A DNA stretch of 64,000 nt from Anaeromyces robustus (Eukaryota; Neocallimastigomycota; Neocallimastigomycetes; Neocallimastigales; Neocallimastigaceae), in the NCBI GenBank assembly GCA_002104895.1, contig MCFG01000127.1, positions 62,001 to 126,000 of the forward strand. Reading direction: 5' to 3'. The notes below the pieces were generated by a model. That model had not been told where the DNA came from. It saw nothing but the letters and a program-made list of their open reading frames with translations, and made no database searches. Each line of letters opens with the position of its first letter. Position 1 is the first letter of the stretch. Shown in pieces: positions 10,262 through 24,833 of the stretch. A program made the position numbers and the translations under genes.

Positions 10262-11710
10262 TTAAAAAAATTTTTTTTATTAATTGTTAATAATAATAAT
10301 AATAATAATAATTATTTTATATTAAATCATAATATAATATTAATTTAATATATTAAAAAAACTTTATTTTTTACCAATTTTTGTTATTATTGTTATTTTA
10401 TTAAATTTAATATTAATTATTATTAATTAATTTTTTACAATTATATTAAATATCATTTAATATAATTTCATATTTCACTGTCAAAAAAAAAGATTATTAT
10501 ATTAAAAGATAAATCATATACTTTATATATATAAAGGTTTTTTTATCTTTAAAAATGCTTTTTTATCCAAATACTTCGTTAATTCATTTTTATTCTATTA
10601 TTTTGAAGTTAAAACAATAAATAAATAAATAGATATATAAATTTTTTTTATTTGACATCTTTCTATAGTTAAAACAATAATTCTTTTATTTTTTATATAA
10701 TTTTGTAAAATGATAATTTATTCCAATTTTTTAATTATTTTATCTTAATGAAATTTATAAAAATTTTATATTTATATATTTATCCTATTTAATCTATTGT
10801 TCCATAATTTATAGATTGTTCTAGCTTAATCATTTTTAATAATAATTTATCAATTAGATAAACAAAAAACATTAAAATAAACAAAAAACATTAAAAAAAA
10901 AAAAAAAGCATTTATTTTTGTTTCATTTTTTTTTAAGTCAAAATTTTTAATTCAATGAAGATAATAATAATATTAAAAATGAAACAAGAAGATATATAAA
11001 AGGTATTATTTATAACAATATTAAGAATCAAGTTCATCTATATATATATATTTTTTTTCTCATAAAATGGTTATCATTAATATCTATACTAACTTTTTAA
11101 TTTATATTTTATAATCATTTTATTATTTTTAAAATGAGTATTTATTTTTCTATTATTTTTATCTTTTTACTATATGTTTTTTTTTATTAAATCAAATATA
11201 TACAAATATAAATATACAAAAGAAACAAAATTATTAATTATTGGAAATTATTAATAACAAAAAAAAAAAAAAATACTGATAATATATCAATATATATTGT
11301 ATAAATACTTTTAATAGTATATTACTTGCTTCTTACCAGAAAATAAATATTGAAATTTTTTTACCTTTATCCATCGTTTTAATGCAGAAGTACCATAATA
11401 TTATTAACCAAAATATACTTAATAAATATAAAGAGACTATTGGATAAATATATATAAGTATAATTATACAAAAGAAACAAAATTATTAATTATTGGAAAT
11501 TATTAATAACAAAAAAAAAGCACTAATAATATATCAATCATTAATGGTTTTATATATTTTTATTTATTAAACTATTGATAATTATAATTTTTAATTTTTA
11601 TAAATAATAAAAATATAAAAAAAAGCCTTAGTACGAATGAAACCTGTATCTATAAATATATACATTTATAAGTGAATTCATTTAATAATAATAAAACTCA
11701 TCAATTGAAA
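9284..11710. other. Intergenic, low complexity
   Basis: No gene seen. Contents are TTTTA, TTTA and TAA microsatellites (9464-9501, 10226-10262, 10290-10312) and A/T-only sequence. A direct repeat begins near 11210. Confidence 0.7.
11205..11537. repeat. Dispersed direct repeat, two copies of about 80 bp
   Basis: Both copies (about 11205-11290 and 11458-11537) contain ATACAAAAGAAACAAAATTA, then TTAATTATTGGAAATTATTA, then ATAACAAAAAAAA, and both end in AATAATATATCAAT or a close variant. They are offset by about 250 bp and lie upstream of the orphan signal-peptide exon. Confidence 0.85.
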
Positions 11711-11758
11711 ATGAAACATTTGATTTTATCGTTAACATTAGTAACTATTATTTTTTGG
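11711..11758 (+). pseudogene. Orphan signal-peptide exon
   Basis: ATG at 11711 encodes MKHLILSLTLVTIIFW, a textbook signal peptide, followed at once by TAA. A GTAATT at 11758 overlaps that stop and would serve as a 5' splice donor, as in the signal-peptide exons at 9236 and 16180. No plausible second exon is visible for more than 4 kb downstream, so this is probably the remnant of a secreted-protein gene. A spurious short ORF is the alternative. Confidence 0.3.
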
Positions 11759-11761
11759 TAA

Positions 11762-14700
11762 TTACACTAAGGGATATTAGGTAAAAAGTTCATGTAGTGC
11801 TTTTACCTTTTCTTAGAACGAATCCTTAACATAACATTATTTTTTATGTTATTATAATAATGGAGAAGTCGATATTTCCAACAAACTCAACATTATACTT
11901 AATATTAATATATATAATTTTTAAATATTATATTTATTATTATTAAAACGAAAATTTATTTTAAAATAAATAATAAATATTCTAAATATAATTAAATATT
12001 ATTACTAATCAATGACAATAGTATAAATAAATATCTAATATTATTTAGATACTGTTCATATTAAAACCAATTTAAATCTATATATCGTAGTCTGACTTAC
12101 TGTTTTTTTCTCTACTCTTTTATTATTATTGGCTCTCTTGATAATAATATTAAGAAATATTAAATAATGACCAAGTATGAGTGTTAAGTATTATAAATGT
12201 TAAGTTAAAAATATTTCCTTATGTTTTCTAAAATTAATTCAATGATTATAATTTTAATGTTAATTCTAATTCTAATTAATAATATAGAGTAGTTTATATG
12301 TTATTATTTATACACATATTATAAAAATAAATTAAAATGAATTTCTTGATATTATTATAATAATAATAAAAAAAAGAATTGTAATCATTTAATAAAAAAA
12401 AATAAAGTTTTGAATTATATCAATTATTAATTATTTAATAATTTCATTATAAATTTAGAGAAAAAAAATTTTTTTTGAAAATATTATAAAATATCAATTA
12501 TGAAAAGAAAATATTTAAATGAATCAAAAAATGAAAGAAAAGAAAAACATTAGATAATATATAAATATATTTGTAATACAAAAAAAAGAATAACAAAATA
12601 ACAGGAAAAAAAATTTTCTTTTTATTATTTACTTTTGATTGAATGTATATAAATGATATAAAAATACTAAATTTGAGTATATTAATATATATTTATATAT
12701 ATATACTTTTATACAAAAAGTATATATGATTGTTTTTAAATGTGTATAAATGAGATATATATACTTGAATAAATACTTATATACACACATCACACATATA
12801 TATTTTTGGCTTATATATATCTTGGTTATGGTGTATATATTTAGTATATGCTTATATAATATTATATATATATATATATTTACTAATTATACAAAAAATA
12901 TATATATTAACTATTAATATAAAATTAATATAAATTTATATAAATATTATGTGCATAATTTGTAAAACTGAAAGAATTATATTTTGACCATATAATGATA
13001 AAAAGGATAATATTTTATTATTTAATTAAAATATAATTATATGAAAACAATTATTTTAGTTTTTTAATATATATTAAAGATAAATTCCTACATTAAAAAA
13101 ATATTAATTTGTTTTTATTATTATTATCTATTATAATTATTATTATTTTTATTATTATTATTATTTATTTCATAATTAAATAAAAACAATAATAAAAATA
13201 AAAATTTACCAATATTTATTATGTATAATAAAATTTTTAACATAAATTAAATATATAATAATATATTAAATATATTAATTCTTTCAATCAATCTTTCATT
13301 CATTAATTTTTTTTATTATTTTTGTTTTTGTTTTTGTTTTTGTTTTATTATTACATGTTAAAATATTGAGTATTTTTATTTCTTAAATGGAAAAAAGTAA
13401 ACAAAAAACTCATTATCTTATAGTGATAAATTTTTAAATAATTATATCATCTTTATATTATAATAAAATTTAAAAGAACTTTTTTATTTTTTTTATTTTA
13501 ATAATAAGTTATTTATTTGAATATTATGTTAATATCGAAGTATATAAAAAGCTCTAAATAAAGTTTAGTTTGATCTTTATCTTTTACATTTTTTTCTTTT
13601 AATATAATAATACTATTCATAATATAATATTATGTATTGAAATATATTTTAATATAATCTAGTATATAATATATAAATTATACAACATAAAAGAAAAATC
13701 AATTTTTTTTTATGTATTTTTATATATAAAATACAGTTTTTAAGTTTATTTAAAAAAAATGTTTTTTTTTTTGTTTTTTGTTTTTTGTTTTTTGTTTCCC
13801 ATTTCATTAGAACCAATAATTTAAAAATTAAAATTATTTATTAATTTTATTTATTTATTTACTTATTTATTTATTTATTTATTTTATTTAATAATTTATT
13901 AATTTTTTAAATTTATTTATTTATTTATTAATTTTAATTAAATTAATTTATCAACTTCCATTTTTGTATTTTGTAATTCTTGTATTTTTAAAATATAAGG
14001 AAAGTTTAAGGAAAGATTAACTAATAAAATAAATTTAAATTTTAAATAAAATTTTAAAAATAAATAAATAAACAAATAAATAATTTTTATTCCATTAAAA
14101 TAGAACAAAAATATAATATAGAATAGAATATACAAACATAAATATAATATAGAATATACAAACATAAATAAATTAAGATTTGATATAAATTACCATCTAT
14201 AAAATATTATAAAATATTAAATCTTAAATACTCAAATAAACACAAATAAACGAATCATAAAAAACAAATCAAAATAAATCTTAACTAAAAATGAATAAAA
14301 AATAATAAAATATATACAAAAAAAAAAAAAAGAAAATAAAAAAAAAAGTTATTTGTTTTCTATTATTCTTTATTTATTTATTTATTTATTTATATTTTTA
14401 TAATTTTAATAATATTATTCTTTTTTGATACATAATATATTTTTTTTCTTATTCATATTTCTAATTTAAACCCCGTTTTCTATAAATTCGAAAAAAGTCT
14501 TTTTTGTTATTTCTTATTTGGGAATCCTTTCAAAAAAATAAAAAAAAATAAAAAAATCTAGGAAATGTTACACTAAAAACCAACAACTTTTATAAAAAAT
14601 AATTATATTAAAAATTGAAGAATTCGGATTTTTATTCCAATCATTTTAAAAAATTTAACTTTAAAAATAGAAAAAATTAAAAAATGATTTAATATATTGT

Positions 14701-15753
14701 TCAATGTATTATATAATATATTAAACTGAATGGTATTAATTGAAAATTAATTAAATTTTTGGTGTATCGTTTTATTTTTTATTTTATTCTATTTTATTTT
14801 ATTTTTATTTTTAAATTTTCAACTTATCAAGTCAAATTTTAGAGAGAGGAGTGCGTTTTTTTAGATTCAAGTAAAAAGGCATTTTTTTTTATTTAATAAA
14901 TGGTTAGTAATTATAAAAAAATATAATAAACATTTAAGCATTATAAATATAAATATGTAATAAATAATACAATAAATAAAAAATATATAATAATTATATA
15001 TATATAATATAGATATTTAATAATTATTATAAAAAAGATTATTTTAAACTTTAAATTATTTAAATAAATAAGTAAATGAATGAATATAATTTAAATAAAT
15101 TTTTTATAAATCTAATTATATATTAATTTAATTATTAAATATTGTATTTATTTATATATTTATAAATTTATTTATTTATTTAAATTACTCATTATCACCA
15201 CCATCAAAACATCACATTTTACATGCTTAATTATAATTTAATATAATTTAATATATATTAATTAAATCCGTAATTAAGTTTTATTTATTTTTTAATATTT
15301 AAAATTTTATGAATTAAAAAAAAATTATATATATATACACAATAATTTTTCATAATTTTCTTTTCTTTTTTTTTTTAACTTTCAGTTAATAATTTTTTTT
15401 AGTAATTTTGAACATTCATACTATTTATAATATAACAGTTTTTTTTTTTTAAAAAAAAAAAAAAAAGAAAAAAATTATAAAGACTAAAAATATTTATAAA
15501 TTAATTATTTTTAGTTTTTATATTCCAAATATTTAAAATATAAAATTTAATTTAATTATGTGAAATAAATAGCATTATTTTTTTTTTGAATTTTTTTTTA
15601 GCTTAAAAAAAAAGAAAGCCTCATTAAACTATTAAAATAAAAAATAGTGAATATAAAAAGAGTTAAAAAAAACTAAAATATTATTAATTAACTCTGTTAA
15701 TATCAATAATGATATAATAAAAAAAATTAAAACTAAATTCAAATTAATTTTAC

Positions 15754-15800
<47 letters not shown>

Positions 15801-16067
15801 TTCAAAAAAGCATTAAAATTAAACCTTAAGAAATAAAAAAAAAAAGGTTATTAAACATATCAAAAATAATATTTATTGTAGTATATTGTAATAAAAAATT
15901 AAATAAGCAATTCCTTTTTTTATAAAAAAAAAAAAAATTTTAAAATTATAATTTATTTATATAATACTATCATTTAATTTAATAATACATATAATAATAA
16001 AAAAAGCACATATTTTAAAAAGTTTTTAATAATATAAAAAGTAATAAATATAATTATAAAAAAAAAA
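11762..16067. other. Long gene-free region
   Basis: About 4.3 kb with no coding-like frame on either strand. It consists of A/T-only DNA, TA, TTTA and TAA microsatellites (for example a TAA run at 15756-15800), and TTTTTG repeats at 13320-13345 and 13762-13795. No inverted repeats longer than about 12 bp caught my eye. Confidence 0.65.
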
Positions 16068-17101
16068 ATGACTGTTAATAACTTTCCAAGATATCTATCT
16101 TGTTTTTTTTATTTATTATTCATTTTACCTGTTTTAACATACTCTGATATTACTCTTGAAAAAATTTCTTCTTTAAAGAGGTAATATATATATATATATA
16201 TGAATATTTTTTTTCTATGAATATATTAATATTGTAACTATTATAAAAACTAGTTATTTTTTTTTCATTACTGAAAAAAAAAATTAATATTACTTTTAAT
16301 ATAAATATTATAATATATTAAAATGATATAATGATAAATATTGTTTATAACTAATTTCTTTTATATATATATATATTTATAGTATATCATGTGAAGAAGA
16401 TATTGATTGCCCAAATTCTTTATCTTGTAAAAATAATTTTTGTCAATATCCAATTCATTATTGTTTAGGTCAAGATTTATGTATAGAAGAAAATATCAAA
16501 AATCATATTTATTACTCCTATCAAAATAATAATACTAAAGATAGCAATAATAATAATGATGATGATAACGGTAATAAAAATAATCTATCTCAAACAAACA
16601 AAAAATTAATTGATTTCTCTTCCCTTTTTTCAATTTTTCATTTTAATGATAAAAATAATGATAAGGAAAAGGAAGATGAAAATTCTTTAATTATTGAAAC
16701 TTGTCATCCAAATCATTCAAACTGTCAAACAAGATCATGTTTAAAAGATTCAAATTGTTTTTCAAATAATTGTGATTTAAAAACTAAAAAATGTCTTGTA
16801 AATAAAGATTTACCATTATATACATGTTTTAATAATAATTTAAATGGAGGTATGATATGTGGTAAATATTTAGAAGAAGAATGTATTAAAGATGATGATT
16901 GTATTACCCATCATTGTGATACCCAATTACATATATGTAAAAATTTTAAAGAAGATTTTCAAAAAAATAATAAAACTATTTCTATTTCTGTAATAGAAAA
17001 TCAACCTAAATATATAGAATTAATGGATTCTATTCTTCAAGTTAAGGAAGAAGAAGAAAAAATCAGAATCTCTAATAATAATAATAATAATAATGAAAAT
17101 G

Positions 17102-17153
<52 letters not shown>

Positions 17154-17379
17154 TAATAATATGGAAAAACAACAAGAAGACAAGCCAAAAGAAGACGAAG
17201 GAAATCATGTAAAATCTTCAACATTAATAAAAGAAGGTTTAATTTTAGTTTTTGTTATTATACCAATTATTGTTATTACTCAATATGTAAAATCTACAAA
17301 AACGGTTAAAAATATTAAAAATAATCGTACAAATTTTGAATATAAATCTGTATTTGTTGATAATATTAGTAATTGTTAA
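16068..17379 (+). CDS. Cysteine-rich single-pass membrane protein with signal peptide
   Basis: Two exons, 16068-16180 and 16383-17379 (donor GTAATA, acceptor AG at 16381-16382, phase 2), give 369 residues. Exon 1 encodes a signal peptide (FFYLLFILPVLTYS). Exon 2 opens with a C-x5-C-x4-C-x4-C block (SCEEDIDCPNSLSCKNNFC). It continues with more Cys clusters (ETCHPNHSNCQTRSC, DSNCFSNNCDLKTKKC, EECIKDDDCITHHC). An Asn/Asp repeat tract encoded by AAT/GAT microsatellite (about 17075-17160) and an acidic-basic stretch follow. The last features are a transmembrane helix (GLILVFVIIPIIVITQYV) and a roughly 30-residue cytosolic tail. The splice site, its phase and the first Cys block match the partial gene at the left edge, so these are paralogues. 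The Cys pattern resembles small disulfide-rich extracellular modules, but I cannot name a family. The function is unknown. Confidence 0.75.
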
Positions 17380-18217
17380 AATAAATATATATAAATATAT
17401 AAATATATTTATAAATAAATGTTGAAAAAAAATTAAAAAAAATTTTTTTTTTTTTTTTCATTAAATATAAGCAATATCATAACATTATCTAACAATAACA
17501 CAATAATAACAAATAAAAAAAAAGTAATAATAATAATAATATAAATAAGTTACAAAAGAGTAAAAATAAAAAAAAAATAATAATAAAAAATTAAAAAAAA
17601 AAAAATAATAATACAAATAGTAACAAATAATAGATTGAAGTAATATATATATTAATAATAATAGTAATAAATATTATTATTATTATGAACTATCATAATG
17701 AAAAAATGAAAAACAATAAGAAAAAAAATAATAATACTATTTAATTAAATGTATAAAAATTTATTATATTATTATTATTTTTCTTTTTAAAAAAAAATTA
17801 TAAATGTATAAGTTTTGACAATAAATTTATTAATAAACAATTTTAATGATAAAGTAATTAGACTTTTTTTCTCTCTTTTATTTTATTTATCTTTTTCTTT
17901 TCTTTTCATTTTTTTTATCTTTTTTTTTAAATTATTTTATTTAAAATTTTATATAGTTTTATGTTTTATTATGTATGTATAGAATTGAAAATTTTATATA
18001 GTTTTACGTTTTATTATGTATAGAATTGAAAATATTATATATAATACATTTTTCGTATTTTAATTTAAATTAAATAATTAAAATAATTTAAAAAAAAAAC
18101 TATGTATAAATATATATATATAAATATATATATATATAAATATATTATAAATATTATTAAAATAAAAATAAAAAAACATATATATATATATATATATATT
18201 CATTTTTATTATTATTT
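17380..18217. other. Intergenic between convergent genes
   Basis: Contains A-runs, TAA tracts and a 43-bp tandem duplication at about 17944-18030 (AATTTTATATAGTTTTA, then GTTTTATTATGTAT, then AGAATTGAAAA). No gene seen. Confidence 0.7.
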
Positions 18218-18380
18218 TTATTTTAAATGCTTTTCCAATATATTTAAAAGAGTTTTCTTTTCATTAGATGGTATATTTTTTAAATAAGATTGGATAGCAT
18301 TCATTAACTTATTATAATAAGTATAATCTTCTTCTCCAGTTCGATATCGTTCATTAAAATGAATACGACTTTTATATATT

Positions 18381-18434
<54 letters not shown>

Positions 18435-19785
18435 TATAATAATAATAATAACATATATTTAATTATTAATAAACAAAAGATTAAAAAAAATAAAATAAAA
18501 AAAAATATAGATATATATATAACTTTATTAGTTTACCTTTTATAATTTTTATATGATTTTATTAAATTTTCTATACTATTTATATATGTAGGGTCTATAT
18601 TATATGAATTCTCTAGCAAGGGTTGAAATTCATATGGTAATCCTAAAAATGTTTAAATTAATGTTATATAAATTATTAATTAATTTTTTTTTTTTTAAAT
18701 ATTTATTTATTTATTTAATTTATTTATTTATATTTATATTTAATATATATAATTATAAATTAAAATCTTTTCATATAAATATAAATATTAAAATATTAAA
18801 ATATGTTTATATTTACTATAACTTAAACTGATATCCCAATTTTTCCCAATGCTATAAATTTTTATTTTACTTTTATTTAAATATTTATAATATGGAGATA
18901 TAATAATTCCAATAAATGGTTCTATTCCATTATCATTACGAAAAAGTTGCTTTTTTTTTTTTTTTTTTTTTTTTTTTGATATATAAATATTAAGAAAAAT
19001 ATATTAAATTATAAACAAGTATTTATATATAATAATTATTAATTACTATAAATTATATATATATTTATTTATTATCATTATTATAATATTAATTATTATA
19101 ATATTATTAATAATTTTATTTTTTTCTTTTTTCTTTTTTTTTCTTATTCTTTATATTTATTTACCTGATATTGAAATTGATTTTCAATATCTCTTATAGA
19201 AGGATTTGGTTCAAAAGTAGGATGAGAATGATACCATCCTACTACATCTAAATTTTTTTTTGAAAAATCTTCTCTTGCTTCAATTTCGGATTCTGAACTC
19301 ATTTCACACTTTTATTTATTTATATATAGATAATGATAATGATTATTAAAAAAAAAATTTTTTTTTTTTTATATTATTAATTATTAAACAATTAATTAAT
19401 ATATATAATTTTTAAATTTATTAATTAAATATTATTATTATATTTTTATTATATTTAATATATATTATATCTATGAAGATTAAAATATTATTAATTTATT
19501 ATAAAAATATAAAATATATGTAAAACTATTATTATTATTACTTGATAATTTGTACTTTTGCTTTTACATGGGAAAACATCTTTTACATAAATCATTTTAT
19601 TAATAGGATCAAAAATACCTCCTAATAATCCAATAATTTCAGTTTTTACTAAATGAGCATGAATATCCATAAATAACTATTAATATATACATATATATAT
19701 ATCAAATAAATGAATATTATTAATATATATTATTATTATTATTATTATTATTATTACATATTATTATATATTATATACTATTACA

Positions 19786-19846
<61 letters not shown>

Positions 19847-20847
19847 ATTACCAATGCATTCGATTGTATAGATATTGAAAAAGGTGCAGGATTATCTATG
19901 TCATTATATTGTTGAAGTTCAATTAAATTGAATGGATCAATTGGATTTTGATAAAATAATTCATCTTTTTTAATTTTCTTTTTATTATTATTGTTATTTT
20001 TATTACTATTAATATTATTAGTATTATTGTTATTATTATTATTATTATCATTCTTTTTTTCTTTCCATTGATCTAATAATATATTTACAATATTAAATTA
20101 ATAATAATAATATTCCATAATGTTAAAAATAATAAATAAATAAATAAACTATATTTATTAATATGACTTTTATTAAATAATAATAAATTTACAATATTTA
20201 TCATAAATTTAATATATATATATTTCTTATTTTTATTTATTACCATCATTATAAAAAACAGTTTGCTTTCTTTTCCTTTTACCATTAATTTCATTATTAT
20301 TGTAATTATTATTTTTTCTTTCATTTTTATTATTATCATTATTATTATTATTATCATTGTTATTATCATTATCATCATCATCATCATTTTCTTCTTCATT
20401 ATTGTTTTGTTGTTGTTGTTGTTGTTGTTTTAATTTTAATTTTTTAGCTTGAACTAAAGGATTATTAATAGCATTTTTATTAATAAATTCATATTTTTCT
20501 AAAAATTCATGTATACGACTAATAGCATTAACATCTCCTTCACCTTTTAAACCTGGTCTAACTGAAATTTTTGTAAGATATTTAGGTTTTTTTAAATCCC
20601 ATTGTTCTAAAATATAATTTCTAATTTTCATATAACGTTCAGGGGTTTTAGATTTTGAACGATGATGAATGGAATGACTTTTTTGAAACCATTCAGGACA
20701 TTCTAATTTTTCTAATGGATGTATTTTATCTCGATTTATTGTCTAATAAATAAATAAATAAATAATTAAATAATTAAATAAATAATTAAATAATTAAATA
20801 TAAAAGATATATTATATTATATATTATAAATATATAACTCAATTTTG

Positions 20848-20882
<35 letters not shown>

Positions 20883-23879
20883 TTTCATATATATATATAT
20901 ATAAATATATAACTTACAAAATTTGGTAATATTATATTTTCATCTATAATTTTATTCTCTTTAATATTATTATTATTATTTAAATTTTCTTTAAATTTTC
21001 TTTTATTACTTTCTTTAACTTTATTTTTATTATTGTTTAATTTTATATCATCTTCTTTATTTATATTCTCTTTTTGAAATAAATTACTATTATATTCTTC
21101 TTCTTCTTCTTCTTTTTCTTCTTCTTCTGATAAATTAATCAAAGTTTCTTGAACTTCAAAATCAAAATTAATTTCATTATTAGCATATTGTTGAATATTA
21201 TTAAATAAAGAATAATTGTTAAAGTCATTCTTCGTTAAATTAATCATATTATCATTATTAATATTAATATCTGTATTAATATTAGTATTATTATTAATAA
21301 TATTGGTATCATGATTATTATTGGAAATTTTTAATTCAACCTTTTCATTTATCTCAAATTTATTATTTATACTAGAATTTTTATAATCTTCTCCATTTAC
21401 AATTTCATTTCCATTTCTATTATCATTATTATTATTACTATTATTATTATTATTATTATTTATATAAGAGTTAATACTTGATTTTATTTTATTGATAGTA
21501 TTAGTGTGATTAGTATTAATATTAGAATTAATATTTATATTGGTATTGGTATTAATATTGGTATTAGTATTAATATTTATATTGGTATTGGTATTAGTAT
21601 TGGTATTAGTATTAGTATTAGTATTGGTATAAGTATTGGTATAAGTATTGTTATTGGTATTGGTATTGGTATTGGTATTGGTTTTGGTATCATTATTGGA
21701 ATTATTCCATTTATCTATTACTATATCATCATTTTTATATATAATTTCTGATATAAAATCATTTTTCATATGATGAATATTTTCTTTTATATTATTATTA
21801 TTATAAGTATTAGTAGTAGTATTAGTAGTAGTATTAGTATTAGTAGTAGTAGTAGTAGTATCATCATCATCATATATTTCTTCATCATCTGTAATCCTTA
21901 TAAATTCCGAGGTATCATCTATTGATAATTCTTTATCTTCATTATCATCATCATCATCATCATCATTATCATCATCATTTTCATCATAAATATTTATATC
22001 ATTATAAATATTATTAATATTTTCATCATTATCTTCTTCTATTATCTTTTTATTTGATTCTATTAAATCCAATTCTAATTTTCCACTATCTAATAAATGT
22101 CTTGCTCTATTTCTAATTTGAATGGATGTTCTTGTTTTAACTATACTATTAATTTGTTTCCATTTTCCATATCCAAATTTTTTCTTTTTTTTTTTTTTTA
22201 TTTTAATTAATTATATTATATTATGTTTCATATAGAGATTATAATATATATAATAATAAGAAGAAGAAGAATTAAAAAAAAGTTTATTTAATGATATATA
22301 TATATATATGTGAAAATGAACAATATTAATTAAATTTTAATATAATATTATATTTAAAAATGATTTATTTATTATTTTACAATTCCATCAAATAAAGCTT
22401 GATTCTCTTCTTCTGTCCAACGAGTATTATGTGAAGGTAAATATTTAGAAGATCCTATATACATATATACATACATACATAATAGAATATTAATAATTAA
22501 TAATAATATGTTTAATATTACTTTTTTTTTCTTTTTCAATTATTTTTGTTTTTATATTGATATTAATATATCACTGAAAAAAAAAAAAAAAAAAAAAAAA
22601 AATAGTTTACTGTTATTATTCGTTGTTTTTAAAGTATCATCCAAATTTGAATTATTATCTTTTTGCTGCTTATTTATTTTTCTTTTATAATAATTGTAAA
22701 AATAATAATAAATAATTATTTTATATATTATATGTTCATATATATATATTTTCATGGTAAATAATAAAAATATATAATATTAAATAATAAGAGCAATATA
22801 TAAAATAAAATAATAAGTAAATCATATTATTAATTTACAATTAATAATAAAATATATTACTAATAATACTACTTTTCTAGTTTTGAAATAGTTGTTTTTG
22901 TTATAGGATTAATAAAATTTAATTTCTTTTTTTTTTCAACATTATTTATTTCTTGAAATTCTTCCATAGAATCATAGTTATCGTCACTAATTTCAATTAC
23001 TTTATCAACATTTTCATTTACTTTATTCTATAAAGAAAAAAAAAAGCATGTATTATTAAATTAGAATAAAATATAATGTAAATAACAATAAAGTAACAAT
23101 AATAATATTATTAATGATATTATATATATATGTATATAATAAAATCAAATTAAATGAAAAAAAAAAATAGTTTATAAATTTCATTTGAAATTTCAAAATT
23201 TTTAAATTAATTTCAAAATTTCAAATTAATTGTTTTTCAATTATTTATAAAAAAAATATTAAAATTTTAATATATTTTTAAATAATATATATGTATATTA
23301 TTTAGTATATATAAAATAAATGAAAAAAAAAAAAAGAAAAGTACATCATTATTATTTCCATGTCCATTTCTGTTTTTTAAATTTTTACTATTGATATTTC
23401 CATTTAATCTAAAATTTGAAGAATTTAATAACATATTAAAAATTAAAAAGCAAATAATTTACAAATAAATATAATAAATATTTTAATAAATATAAAAAAG
23501 AATTTGTTAATATTTTTATTAAATATATATTATAAAAAAAGAAAAAAAGAAAAAATTCAATTATAAAAATAAATTATTATTATTGTTTAAATTTGTAATT
23601 TTATAATTAAAAGGAAATTCATAGAATTAATTAGAAATTTCAAAAAAAATAATAATAATAATAATAATATTATATTTATAATAAAATATTATTTAAGATA
23701 TATTACATGTATTCATCATTTTTATTTATATTAATATATTCATTATTAATAATATTGTTATTATTATTATATTTATCTTTAGCTTTATTATTATTATAAA
23801 AATCCAATTTTAAATTATATAAAAGGTCATTATCTTCATCATCATCAAATCCTTCTATATCGACTTCTTCATCACTCAT
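18218..23879 (-). CDS. MYSM1-like: MYSM1-like histone H2A deubiquitinase (SANT-SWIRM-MPN/JAMM)
   Basis: Thirteen exons: 23879-23707, 23408-23345, 23027-22873, 22681-22611, 22454-22381, 22183-20918, 20742-20244, 20072-19852, 19676-19542, 19308-19165, 18949-18829, 18642-18537, 18368-18218. Every phase matches and the product is 1059 residues. An acidic N-terminus is followed by SANT (about 165-210, [14 protein letters not shown]...YGKWKQI). A long Asn/Thr/Asp repeat region follows (210-600). SWIRM spans about 630-705 ([29 protein letters not shown]). The MPN domain starts near 835, with Glu854 ([10 protein letters not shown]) and JAMM motif [17 protein letters not shown] (His913, His915, Asp926), so all zinc ligands are present. 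The C-terminal RLPYEF helix region also matches. MYSM1 (2A-DUB) removes ubiquitin from H2A in the nucleus. The closely matching order and motifs support the same activity; the Asn-rich insert is lineage-specific. Confidence 0.88.
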
Positions 23880-24504
23880 ATCATAAATAACACACAAAAA
23901 AAATTATTTTGAAAAGCAAGTCTTTTTTTTATTATTTTCTTTTTTTTTTTTTTATTTTTTATTTATTCAATTAATTATATTTACTGTTTATTATTAAAAA
24001 GAAAAAGAAATTTCATAAAATATTTACAAAACAATTTTTTTTTAATATTTTTGATTTTTAATTATAAAAATTAATAAATTAATTATTTTTAATATAAAGA
24101 AGAAACTTTTTTTAATCAATACATTTATATTAAATATAGAAAATTTTTAATTATAAATATTTTTATTTATTCGTTTTATTTATTTATATATTTATTTATT
24201 TGTTTATTTATATATTTATTTATTATATATTAATTAATATTTTAATTATCCAAAATATAATATATATTTTATACATTAAATTTTTTTTAATATTGTTTGT
24301 TAATTTTTTTTTATTATAATTATTATTATTATTATTATAATTATTATTATATATCATATAATTACTAGTTTATAAAATATAAAATGAAAAAAAAGGTCGA
24401 AGTTATAATAATAAAAATAAATTTAAAAACAATAATATTATGACAAAAAAATATTTATTAATAAAAATAATTAATAGTTTTAATAAAATGTTTAATATAG
24501 TTTT

Positions 24505-24537
<33 letters not shown>

Positions 24538-24833
24538 CAATGTTCTTATAATTATAATAGACTTATAAAATTACTAAATGTTGATTAATGTTGAATATTA
24601 TTTAATAGGGAATTTAAAGTAGTGTCATTGATTTAAATATTTGAAAAAATAAAGAACTTTTGTAGGTATGATTCACTATTATTAATAAAAAAATTGTGAA
24701 GAATTCATTTATAATTCATTTATTGATATATGTTATAATTGTTCTAATAAAAATGGTATAATATATATATATATATATAATTATCAGTTTTAAAAATACA
24801 TATATTTTATTATATCAATTTATATATATAATA

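Noticed and set aside
20233-20631. Independent short SWIRM protein
   Set aside because: Its ATG is internal to an exon starting at 20742, and upstream and downstream exons join in phase to SANT and MPN parts.
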